This document shows positions 44,489 to 55,200 of a stretch of DNA of 64,000 nucleotides, one piece after another. Both the position numbers and the translations under genes were made by a program. The stretch comes from Psychrobacter sp. 4Bb (GTDB lineage Bacteria > Pseudomonadota > Gammaproteobacteria > Pseudomonadales > Moraxellaceae), in NCBI RefSeq assembly GCF_002836735.1, contig NZ_PJAS01000071.1, positions 1-64,000 of the forward strand, read 5' to 3'. Position 1 is the first letter of the stretch, and every line of letters begins with the position of its first letter. A model generated the notes under the pieces. That model did no database searches. It saw only the letters and a list, made by a program, of their open reading frames with translations, and was not told where the DNA came from.

Positions 44489-45150
44489 ATTATTATATAG
44501 TGAATTGTAACGCGGTGGAACGACTGTAAGATATTTACTGAACTTAAGAAAGTTGATAACTCAGTATTAAGAAGAGTTGAAATTATACCTTTAATAAATA
44601 AGAACAGTTATTTATGATACCAACGAGTTCGAACATAATTTTGCTAATTACTGGAAAAGCAATAATAACTATGCTAAAACAAACACTATAAAATATACTG
44701 ATACATTTTTATTACAAATGAAAATTATTCAGTAATATGATTGCCAGTTATATACAATACAAAATTATAATAACGATGCCTTTTATTTGAACTCTAATCT
44801 ATTTATATATCAAAGAACGGATTTATGATTAATTGGAATCATTGTTATATGTGACTTTTTTATTGGATATGCGAAGGGTAAGTTATCTTATTCAAGGCAC
44901 TTAAATAACGCTAGATTTTGTAAGATTAATAATAATAAAGTGCGTATAGTACGCTATATTGATACCGCGATTAGTCAGTAGGCATCAATCGTAGAAGATT
45001 CGCTGTTATCACAAATTTCAACGCAGACAATGCAAATATAGGTACTTATATCGATCTGACAATAGATGATATAAAAGTTTAAAATAGCCAAGCAAATTTT
45101 GTATTACTAGATAGAGTTACGAACAAATAGTCGTTTACAGGACAATGAGA
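44489..45150. other. AT-rich intergenic region upstream of the pil-chp cluster
   Basis: About 660 bases, strongly AT-rich, without any gene I can support. It must carry the promoter of pilG and that of the adaptor gene. No terminator, repeat or RNA gene was recognised. Confidence 0.45.
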
Positions 45151-45528
45151 ATGGAAAATAATTTTGAAGGTTTAAAAGTAATGGTAATTGATGATTCAAA
45201 AACCATTCGCCGTACTGCAGAAACTTTATTACAAAAAGCGGGCTGTGAAGTAGTGACCGCTATCGATGGTTTTGATGCGCTAGCAAAGATTGTAGATAAC
45301 AATCCAGATATTATTTTTGTCGACATTATGATGCCACGTCTAGATGGATATCAGACTTGTGCGCTGATAAAAAATAACCCCGATTATGCTGATAAACCGG
45401 TAATCATGTTGTCATCTAAAGATGGTCTATTTGATAAGGCACGTGGTCGTATTGTGGGTTCTGATGAATATCTGACTAAGCCATTTAGTAAAGATGAGCT
45501 TTTTGATGCCATTAATCAGTACCGTTAA
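45151..45528 (+). CDS. pilG: Twitching-motility response regulator PilG
   Basis: A 125-residue CheY-like receiver with acidic pair DD (VMVIDDSKTIRR), phospho-acceptor Asp in PDIIFVDIMMPRLDG, and LTKPFSKDEL. PilG acts at the end of the Pil-Chp phosphorelay to promote pilus extension. Start: ATG 45151 has AGGA 8 bases upstream; the ATG at 45145 is too close to the site. First gene of the cluster, with pilH 179 bp downstream. Confidence 0.94.
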   Translation: MENNFEGLKVMVIDDSKTIRRTAETLLQKAGCEVVTAIDGFDALAKIVDNNPDIIFVDIMMPRLDGYQTCALIKNNPDYADKPVIMLSSKDGLFDKARGRIVGSDEYLTKPFSKDELFDAINQYR

Positions 45529-45707
45529 TCGAATAAATATAGACTTACAGGGAGTGATTGATATTATCGCTCCAGATTATTCAATACTGAATAGTTATGA
45601 TTAAAGAATCGCTACCAGTCGATTTATAAGTGCTATTTTTAATCATTTTATCTGAACCATATATCAATATATCTTCACAGATATTTTAGAACATAAAGGA
45701 ACCTCCT

Positions 45708-46070
45708 ATGACTACCGTTTTAGTCATTGACGACTCGCCATCAGAAATGGCGAAATTTCGCGATATGCTTGCCAAAAACAACTTCCAAGTGTTGGAAGCG
45801 ACCAATGGTGACCAAGGCTGTCAAATGGCAGCTGAACATTTACCAGATGTGATTTTGATGGATGTGGTAATGCCTGAAATGAATGGTTTTCAGGCCACCC
45901 GCAAGATTACTCGCGGTAAAACCACTGCTCATATCCCTGTCATTATGATTAGTACCAAAAACCAAGAAACAGATAGAGTTTGGGGCAAGCGTCAAGGCGC
46001 TAAAGAATATATGAACAAACCAGTTGATGAAAGTGGATTGGTCAATATGATTCGCAAAGTGATGGAGTAA
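45708..46070 (+). CDS. pilH: Twitching-motility response regulator PilH
   Basis: A 120-residue receiver with VLVIDDSPSEM, phospho-acceptor in PDVILMDVVMPEMNGF, MISTK and YMNKPVDES. PilH opposes PilG and favours retraction. AAGGAACC precedes the ATG. The gene pilI starts 3 bp after its stop, so the two are coupled. Confidence 0.95.
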   Translation: MTTVLVIDDSPSEMAKFRDMLAKNNFQVLEATNGDQGCQMAAEHLPDVILMDVVMPEMNGFQATRKITRGKTTAHIPVIMISTKNQETDRVWGKRQGAKEYMNKPVDESGLVNMIRKVME

Positions 46071-46073
46071 CTT

Positions 46074-46604
46074 GTGGCTTCTAGAGGATTTATCGAGCTT
46101 CTGCGTTTAGCAGATTTGGCACGCGCGCGCAAAAGCGGTCGCCGCGGTGGCCAAGAGTTTGATTGGCAAGGTGTGGTATTTGAAATTGGTGGACAGCGCT
46201 TAGTTGCCCCTATGGGTCAGGTATCAGAAGTATTATCTATGCCAGAATATACTAGCCTACCTCTAGTAAAGCCATGGATGCTAGGTATTGCCAACATTCG
46301 TGGGCGACTATTACCTTTGACGGATTTGTCGCATTTTTTGCAAGTACCTAGTCGCTTGACACAAATGAGCCAACGAAAAGTTATCGTTATTGATTATGAC
46401 AATAACTTTTCAGGACTGCTGGTGGATCAAGTGCTTGGTATCGAACAGTTCACACAAGAACAGTATCGTCCAGAAGCCATAGATCCAGAGTCGCCGTTTG
46501 CGCCTTATAACCATGGCAAGTTTTTCAAAAACGACCAAGACTGGTATGTATTTATGCCAAGTTTGCTCGCACAGGATCCTCGGTATTCAGATGCTGCGAT
46601 ATAG
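46074..46604 (+). CDS. pilI: CheW-like adaptor PilI
   Basis: A 176-residue CheW-domain protein that couples PilJ to the ChpA kinase. It has the CheW core (FEIGGQRLVAPMGQVSEVL, ... IANIRGRLLPLTDL, ... LLVDQVLGIEQF). The start is GTG 46074 with GGAG 7 bases upstream, inside the 3' end of pilH's sequence. Confidence 0.93.
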   Translation: MASRGFIELLRLADLARARKSGRRGGQEFDWQGVVFEIGGQRLVAPMGQVSEVLSMPEYTSLPLVKPWMLGIANIRGRLLPLTDLSHFLQVPSRLTQMSQRKVIVIDYDNNFSGLLVDQVLGIEQFTQEQYRPEAIDPESPFAPYNHGKFFKNDQDWYVFMPSLLAQDPRYSDAAI

Positions 46605-46778
46605 CTATTACTTATAAAATACCTGTCTATTGAGTAACGATAGAGGAATAGCGACTGACATAATAAAGTTCGATGTCAGCATTTATACAGGCTTTGCTAA
46701 TCATTGTTTAGATAACAATACGATTGTCAAAGTCAGCCACAATTAGACTTTGATGACTGTTTGAAAGGAAAACGCAAG

Positions 46779-48194
46779 ATGAGTGATGTGATAAAAAAAC
46801 CTGTAGCTGGTATGTCCAAAACATCAGCAGATGGCAGAGACGCTGATAGTACTTGGAAGCTATTGTTAGGATTTTTTGTTCTATTAAGTTTGGCTTGTCT
46901 GATTTGGCTAGTTAACTCGCTATCATCGGTAAGTCAGTATTTCGATAGTTTCAATCAATCCGTTATCTTGCCAGCGGCTGTATTTGCAATCGGCGCATTA
47001 GGGATTCTGTTTGCTTTGTACCAGCTACTGAAAAACCGTGGTGGATCAGAGCGATCGCTTATTGAAAAAGAAACCTTGCGTCGTCGTCAAGAAGCAGAAG
47101 CTGAGTCTGAGCGAGCGCGTCAAATTCAAGAAGAAAACGAACGTAACCAGATCGCTATTTTACGTCTGCTTGATGAGTTGGGTGATTTGGCAGAAGGTGA
47201 TTTGACAGTCAATGCGACTGTATCAGAAGACTTTACAGGGGCGATTGCTGATTCAGTCAACTTTGCAATTGACCAATTACGACAGTTGGTACTGGTTATT
47301 AACAGCACTGCTGACCGAGTCTCACAGTCTTCAGATCAAACGCAGATGAATGCTGTTGAACTGGCCGAAGCTTCTGAACACCAAGCACAAGAGATTGCTG
47401 GTGTATCAGCCGCTATTAATGAGATGACTGTCTCAATTGATCAGGTTTCAAACAATGCTGCGGAATCTGCAACGGTTGCCCAGCGTTCAGTTGCTATTTC
47501 TCATAACGGGGCAGAAGTTGTACAACGCTCTATTGAGGGTATGAACGTTATTCGTGATCAGATTCAAGAAACATCAAAACGTATTAAGCGCCTTGGTGAG
47601 TCTTCGCAAGAGATTGGTGATATCGTTGGACTAATCAACGATATTGCTGACCAGACCAACGTTTTGGCATTGAACGCCGCTATTCAGGCATCGATGGCAG
47701 GGGAAGCGGGCCGAGGCTTCGCGGTTGTTGCTGATGAGGTACAGCGTCTGGCTGAGCGTTCAGCTAATGCTACTAAGCAGATTGAAACATTGGTAAAAAC
47801 CATTCAGGCCGATACCAACGAAGCGGTTATGTCAATGGAATCGACAACTTCTGAAGTTGTACGCGGCGCACGCTTAGCGAAAGATGCGGGTGAAGCACTA
47901 GAAGAAGTACAGAGCGTTTCTAACACCTTGGCTGACTTAATTCAAAACATCTCAAATGCTGCATTACAACAGGCTGAGTCTGCTGGTCATATTTCTCACA
48001 CCATGAACATCATTCAAGATATTACCTCACAAACTTCTTCCGGAACGATGGCAACAGCCCGTTCTATTGGTGAGCTAAGTGAAATGGCAGCAGCACTACA
48101 GGAATCGGTAACAGGCTTTAAGGTATCGAACGACGACGAGCTAGTAGATTATGAAGTGTTAGATACGGAAGGCGCATTGAAAGAAAGCGTTTAG
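46779..48194 (+). CDS. pilJ: Methyl-accepting chemotaxis protein PilJ, lacking the large periplasmic domain
   Basis: A 471-residue chemoreceptor. Two transmembrane segments (about 23-44 and 61-83) are separated by only about 15-20 residues, so there is almost no periplasmic sensor. Pseudomonas and Acinetobacter PilJ have about 680-690 residues, with the sensing domains between the two segments. A HAMP-like coil (about 125-180) and the signalling tip with [30 protein letters not shown] pattern are complete. It is the receptor of the Pil-Chp system. Start: ATG 46779 with AAGGA 10 bases upstream. In order after pilI. Confidence 0.93.
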   Translation: MSDVIKKPVAGMSKTSADGRDADSTWKLLLGFFVLLSLACLIWLVNSLSSVSQYFDSFNQSVILPAAVFAIGALGILFALYQLLKNRGGSERSLIEKETLRRRQEAEAESERARQIQEENERNQIAILRLLDELGDLAEGDLTVNATVSEDFTGAIADSVNFAIDQLRQLVLVINSTADRVSQSSDQTQMNAVELAEASEHQAQEIAGVSAAINEMTVSIDQVSNNAAESATVAQRSVAISHNGAEVVQRSIEGMNVIRDQIQETSKRIKRLGESSQEIGDIVGLINDIADQTNVLALNAAIQASMAGEAGRGFAVVADEVQRLAERSANATKQIETLVKTIQADTNEAVMSMESTTSEVVRGARLAKDAGEALEEVQSVSNTLADLIQNISNAALQQAESAGHISHTMNIIQDITSQTSSGTMATARSIGELSEMAAALQESVTGFKVSNDDELVDYEVLDTEGALKESV

Positions 48195-48378
48195 TGATTA
48201 TTTATTCTTTTAGGACAAGATCGACAGCATTTGATTGTTCTGCGTATTGAATAAATTTGCTGCTGTAAGAGTGATAAAAAGAAACCGTAATTATAGTAGG
48301 TGACTTATCTAGCTTAGGTAATGTTGGTAAGCCAAATCATCTGCTTATACAGTTGATCTGACATTAGGTAATACTTTG

Positions 48379-49236
48379 ATGAAAGTCGACAGTTTGGATG
48401 TGCAGCGATGGCAGAAGTACATAGAGCAGGAAACTGGATTTGTGCTGCCAGACATACAGCTACAGTGGCTGGCTAATGCAATCGACTGTACGGCGATGTC
48501 GAACGGATTGAGCGTTCAACAATTATGGTATCAATTATCGAAAAGTGATGAGTTGCGTCAGCAGTTGCTAGATAAAGTACTCATTCATGAGAGTCGCTTC
48601 TTTCGACATAGACCCTCTATCGACTTTGTTACAGAGTATGCATTACAGCATCATAAAGCTGACAACATTGATAGTTTATTTCGTATTTGGAGTGTTGGTT
48701 GCGCAAGTGGACAAGAAGCTTGGTCACTGGCCATGAGCTTGGCCGCACAGCGATGTCAAGACTATGTCATATTAGGGACAGACATCAGTGAAGAGGCTAT
48801 TAAAAGCGCACGGTTGGGGCAGTATGATAACAGGCAGCAAACTTTAATCCCGCAATCATGTCAGTCGTTTGTTCAGCCGCTGCCATCTAAAAGTACATTG
48901 AATAGATTTAAATCTGACACGTCAGAAGCGGCTAATAGTATGCAGGAGAATTGGCAGGTAGCACCTGTATTGCAGCCATATATCAATTTTTCTGTACACA
49001 ATATTATTGAACAAAAACCACCCACTACGCATCTTCAGCACGTGATTATTTGCCAAAACATGCTGCTATATTTTCGTAAATTTGATCAGCGTGATATTTT
49101 GGCACGGTTATCAGAGCAGTGCGCGTTAGAGGGATATATTATATTGGCTCCAGGTGAGGCGTTGTTCTGGCGTCCTTCAAATATGCGCCGCATTGCGCAC
49201 CCACAGGTTAATGTGTGGCAAAAAATTAGTGCCTAA
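48379..49236 (+). CDS. pilK: CheR-type methyltransferase PilK
   Basis: A 285-residue SAM-dependent methyltransferase of the CheR family: N-terminal helical domain (about 1-75), then the SAM site IWSVGCASGQEAWSLAM (about 113-129), ILGTDISEEAI, and NMLLYF. It methylates glutamates of PilJ for adaptation. Between about 155 and 195 the sequence is polar and less conserved. Start: ATG 48379 (AGG upstream). 30 bp before chpA. Confidence 0.9.
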   Translation: MKVDSLDVQRWQKYIEQETGFVLPDIQLQWLANAIDCTAMSNGLSVQQLWYQLSKSDELRQQLLDKVLIHESRFFRHRPSIDFVTEYALQHHKADNIDSLFRIWSVGCASGQEAWSLAMSLAAQRCQDYVILGTDISEEAIKSARLGQYDNRQQTLIPQSCQSFVQPLPSKSTLNRFKSDTSEAANSMQENWQVAPVLQPYINFSVHNIIEQKPPTTHLQHVIICQNMLLYFRKFDQRDILARLSEQCALEGYIILAPGEALFWRPSNMRRIAHPQVNVWQKISA

Positions 49237-49266
49237 ATTAGTGCATAGACGAGTTAGGATAAACCT

Positions 49267-52200
49267 ATGAAAAACCAGCCCAATGACATCGTGACGTTTC
49301 AGTGGTTGCTACCATTATTCAATCAGCAGTTAACACAGATATCTGACGGTTGGCAATTAGGTGAATCTAGCATCGATCATGAGCAGCTGATATCAAGTTA
49401 TCATCAGATTAGCGGTGCGCTAATCATGCTTAAGCTTCCCTTATTAGCGGGTGCTGCTAGTAAGTTGAGTCAACTCGCAGGATTACAAAGTTGTGACGAT
49501 TTTTCTATTAAAGAGCAGCGTATAGGTCAGTTCTCTCATCGATTATTACAACGAGAGATCAATCAGTATGCCCGTACAGGAATTTATCATATAGGCCTAA
49601 TAAATAGGGCAGTTGATGAGCTGACCAAAGCTTTGTCTCAACGAGATATAGAAACTGTCATTCTTCTAAACATTAGTGATATTCAGCATGAATACGCAAA
49701 CGATCATGCGAATAACGAAAATATTATCAGTAGTATTGAAGTGGCCGTGCCTACACAACAAGCTACCGCTAGCTTGACAAGTGAACAGTGTCAGCAGTTG
49801 CTACTCGTATGGCGTCAGCAAGTACAAGCATTACTGCTCACTAATACAAATCAGTCATCAGCACTCAGTACCTTAGAAAAAGCTAGCCAGTATCTTAGGC
49901 AGACAGCACAAGATAGTGGTTTACAAAGACTATGGTGTTTGACTGAGTTATTGCTAAGTGATCTGGCTCATAATGAGACGCCACTTCCTGAGCGTTATGC
50001 ACCATTATTAGGTCAGCTTGATCAAGTTATAGAATCTTGTGCCCAGTCAAATGAAGTACCTTCAACGATAGTTGTAAGATTGACCACCGCAATCTATGTC
50101 GAATTGAGTTATCTAGCGCACAGTAGCAAACGTACCCAGTCTATTTTGGATAAAGTATCTCAAAGCACCACGACAGCGTCTCGTTTTTTACCGCAATTAT
50201 TAACTCAGCTTGATGCGCTTATTTTCAAGCTAGATGAGCCAGATACTTTGGTAGCTCCTTTACAACATATCAGAGAACAGCTCAAAAACCGAGGCTGGAC
50301 TTACTACGTGTCTCAGGTGGAATCAATCCTTGCAGATTTGAAACAGTCTCTTGTATCAGAAACAAGTTTTGCGCAAGAGCAATGGCAAATTGAACGCAAG
50401 CTGCAAGAGTTATACAACGCTATTTATAGTACTGAGCAAACTATTTCACTTAAGATTGGTGATGCAACCTCTTTTGCTACTTTGCCTGAAGTGATAAGTA
50501 GTAACGAGATAGAATTAACAGGTAAACATGAACTCATTAGTACCGATGATGGCCTACGTGAGCTTCGAATTGCAGTAGAAGAGATAAAGCAAAATTTCAA
50601 CGATTATATACAACATCAAGATATTAGGTTATTACCAGCGTCTACTGATTTTACCAGTATTGGTCAAGCTTTTGACGATATGGAATTGCCAGAAATTCGT
50701 CATACTATGGATGATATCGGTAGTTTATTTACACAGTTAACTACTCGTAATATTACTACCCCGAGCTGGAGTTTGGTGCAGGCGTTGGCTGAGAGCTTAA
50801 CGTCTATGGAGCTATTACTTGATTATCTTGCGCAGCAGGTTTTCGATCAGCAGTTGCTTACTTTAGCAAACGAACATACAGCCAGAGCAACACAGCTTCT
50901 TGATACTGACATCGATTCACCAGAAACGATTAACGAGACTGTATTCGCTCAAGAATCAGCTGCGACGAATGTTGTACGTTACGATGATAGTGGTGAGATC
51001 AGCCCTGTTATCAATGTAGACGATGCAAATATAGTTGAACAAGATAATGCGAGTCTGTCCAACAGTATTGAAAGTGATGCACTAAAGCAGGCTCGTGAAC
51101 ACGTAAAGCCTGATAACTTTGAAACAGATGAAGATGTCCATGATATCTTTATTGAAGAAGTGACTGAAATCATCACTGATCTTGAAGATTTTCTTCCTAT
51201 CTGGGCGCAAGACTCACAAGATCTAACACCATTGACTGAAGTGCGTAGAGGTTTTCACACTCTAAAAGGCTCAGGTCGTATGGTTGGTGCCTTTAGTATC
51301 AGCGAGATAGCATGGTCAATCGAAAACCTACTCAATCGTTTATTAGATAAAACATTGCCAGTAACAGATGATGTGGTAAATCTAGTGGTTGATACCACAA
51401 AAATTCTACCAGCATTGGTAGCAGATTTTTCAGCCCAGCGACCACCAAGCTTTGACCCTGCGATTACTATCTTACAAAGTAGTAATCTTATGAATCAGCA
51501 GCCGGTCAACACTGGTCTGACGCTAACTGAACTTGCTCCTAAAGAGGTTATGTCAGATGATGCAGAATTAGAAAAATCGCTACTAGAAATTGATGATTTT
51601 GATAACGATTCTAATAACGATAGTACTGAGTTTGTTACTGACTCGAATAACAAAGAAGCGAATATCAACGAATATCTCTCTACGTTGGATATTCCAGAGA
51701 GTCTTGCACCTTTTATTAAAGAGACTAATCAACTACCAGCTGATGCCGACGATGCAGATCCTGATATCAAAGAGATATTTATAGAAGAGGCCAATGAAGT
51801 ATTGGCAGAAATTGTGCCGTTGTATGAAAGCTGGCAGAAAAATTCGACCGATCTAGAGGGCTTGACAGATATTCGCCGTGGTTTCCATACCTTGAAAGGT
51901 TCTGGCCGCATGGTAGGCGCTAACTATACAGCGGAACTAGCATGGTCTATAGAAAACATGCTCAACCGTATTTTAGATAACAGTGTCGCTATCTCAGCTG
52001 ATATGCGTCAGTTGATTATAGATGTACTGGCAGTTTACCCCAAGATGCTTGTAGCATTTGAACAGGGTACTCAAGACTATCCAACTGTAGTTCCAGTGTG
52101 GATTGCGTGTGCTGATGCGTATAGCAAGCAGCAGGGTAATGGATTTAGCTATGCTGCTTTGTTTGCACAGTCAGTAAGTAGTTCTATAGATGAGATGGAA

Positions 52201-55200
52201 GAAACAACGCCATGGTCTGATACGGCTGAGACTGGCAATGCTTATGATGACAACAGTAATGAAGCAATAGACTCTACCTTACAGACCTTTCATTCGGTCA
52301 ATGAAAAAATGGCAGAGGCAGCGGTTGTCCTGACCCCGCAAACTGAGGAAGAAAAAGCATTTTGTAAGATATTTATTGATGAAGCAGAAGAGCTGCTTGA
52401 TTGTATCGAGCAGTTTGTCAAAGACAATAGAGAACAGCATCATATAGAAATCACAGATGAAATCGTACGCGCATTTCATACTTTGCGCGGCGCTTCTGGT
52501 TCTAGTGCTTTGGCCGCTATCAGCGAAGTCAGTGCGACTATCGAACATAGCTTGGAGTCACTACAACAACAAGATATAGGCATGAATGCTCAGCACTTAG
52601 CAGCATTAGCCCAGTCAGCCACATTAATAGAGGGTTATCTAAACAACTATAAGCAAAATATAGAGCAGCATGATGCATCAACAGAGGACGATGGTTCGCA
52701 GAGTCAGCATGATATAGCGTCATTGCAAGCCATGCTTGGTGAGCAATACGTGGCTAATGACACTACTGTCATGACCAATAAGAAACTGACGATAGAAGAG
52801 TTATTAGACAGTAATATTGATACGTTGCTTGATGCTGAGTGGGAACTAGATGATGCGTTGAATCATACTGAAATAGAGCATATTCAAAGTTATATAGAGC
52901 AGCAAATCTCTCAAATAGCCTCTCTCATGGAAAAGGCGCAAGCATTTCCAAAATTTGTCACGATTTTAGATGAGCTGGGTAATGCGTATCGTTATTTGAG
53001 TAATCATATCGATAAAGCTCAAAATCAAGACATTCAAGCGATATTGCATGCAGGTCATGCTCAACTGATTGGCTTGTTTGATGCCTTAGCTGGAAGTACC
53101 TCCTTAAAAATAGATAAACAAGTCATTGATGATCTACAGAGTATTTATCAAGAAAGGGATGAGAACGAGGACGTTGGCTTCACCGTTAGAGTTGTTCCAG
53201 CAACTGAGCTACAGTTCGAAACCATTGATACTGATATCGAGCTATTAGAGATATTTTTAGAAGAAGCACAAGAGCTTGATACTGCACTAGATGAAAGCTT
53301 CAATAAATGGCGGGCCGATATCACCAATATCAATGCGCTGAAAGTTCTACAGCGTCATTTGCACACGATTAAAGGCGGTGCACGGATGGCCGGTATCCGT
53401 AGTATTGGTGATTTAACCCACGAAGCAGAAAGCGTCTATGAGTCGTTTGTAGAGAACCGAAGAGCGCCAACCGCGCAGTGGCTTGAAATCATGCAAATGG
53501 TGCAAGATACGATGTCACTACAAGTGATGCATATTGTGAGTCATAAGAAATCTTTCTTTACTCCAGAGCTAATTGAACAGTTGCATCAGCTTGAAAAAGC
53601 AAAAACGTTACCAGAGGTAGTCGATCTAGTCATACCAGTACCAAAAAATCACTTTGAACCTACAGAGCGTAGCATTGCTGCCAATGTTGTTGATAGTGAT
53701 AATGAGGCATTGAGTACCCTAAGTCTGGATAGCATGATTAAACAATCATGGGCTAACGGACTCCCTGATCCTGATATATTAGCAGTATTTTTAGAAGAAG
53801 CAGAAGAGCTTACTAATCGTAATAAGTATCTGCACTTGTTCTTAAAAGATACGAGTAATACTACAGCGTTGCAAGCGCTCCAACGTGACTTGCATACCAT
53901 AAAGGGTGGCGCACGAATGGTCACTGCCTCTGGTATTGCTGACTTAGCTCATGAAATGGAGTCAGTCTATACAGATTTTGTCAGTAATCGACGTCCAGCC
54001 ACCAAAAAAGTATTAGAGTTGCTGGTTGCAAGTCATGACTGGCTGGCTGATGCAGTATTTATTCTTCAACAACATGTTAATCCACCGACGCCTACGCTAT
54101 TAATTGAAGCGTTGGAGCAATTTGGTAGAAACCCTGATAGCCTAAAAACGATACCTAAAGAGTCTCTACAAGCCCAGCGTGAAGCAATCTTGATTGCCAA
54201 AGAAAACCAAGATTCACAGTATCTTGCAAAAGACATCAGTGAAATGCCGTCTATGCTTAGAGATACTCACGAGGAAGATCAGAGCGCTAGTAGCAATGAG
54301 ATGATTCGTATCTCGGGTGGTTTGATTGAGCACATGATTAATCTATCTGGTGAGTCAGCGATTAACCGTGCTCGTATCGATATGGGTATCAGTAGTTTAA
54401 CAAACAGTATCGAAGAGATGGGTACGACAGTACAACGCCTGGCAGATCAGCTACGTCGTATGGAGATCGAGCTAGAAGCACAGATTTTGTCTCAAATAGA
54501 TGAGGAACTCATCGATAATGAAGACTTTGACCCTCTAGAGATGGATCAATACTCATCTTTGAATCAGCTGTCTAAATCTTTAACAGAGTCGGCCTCAGAT
54601 TTGGTTGATATTAATCATACATTATTAGAAAAGACACGTGATAGCGAAAGCCTGCTGCTACAGTTGTCTCGTACCCAGACGGAACTGCAAGACGGTTTGA
54701 TGAATTCACGTATGGTGCCATTTACACGCTTGACACCACGTCTTGAACGTATCGTACGTCAAACAGCTAACGAGCTTAATAAGTCTGTTGAGCTGACCAT
54801 CATTAATGCTGATGACGAGATGGATAGAACCATCCTAGAGCGCATTACGTCACCGCTTGAGCATATGTTACGTAATGCTGTCGACCATGGTATTGAAACC
54901 ACGTCAACCCGTCTGAAGTCAGGCAAAGAGCGTAGCGGTCGTATCACCCTTGAGGTCCGTCGTGAAGGTAGTGAAATCGTCATTCAATTAACAGATGATG
55001 GGCGAGGTATTGATGTTGAAGCAGTACGTAGTAAAGCCATCTCTCAGGGTCTAATTGATGCAGATGATAATAGTCTGTCAGACCTTGATATTATGCAATA
55101 TATTTTCAACGCTGGATTAAGTACTAGTCAGCAAGTGACTCAGATTTCTGGACGCGGCGTTGGTATGGACGTTGTTATTAGTGAAATTCGTCAACTAGGT

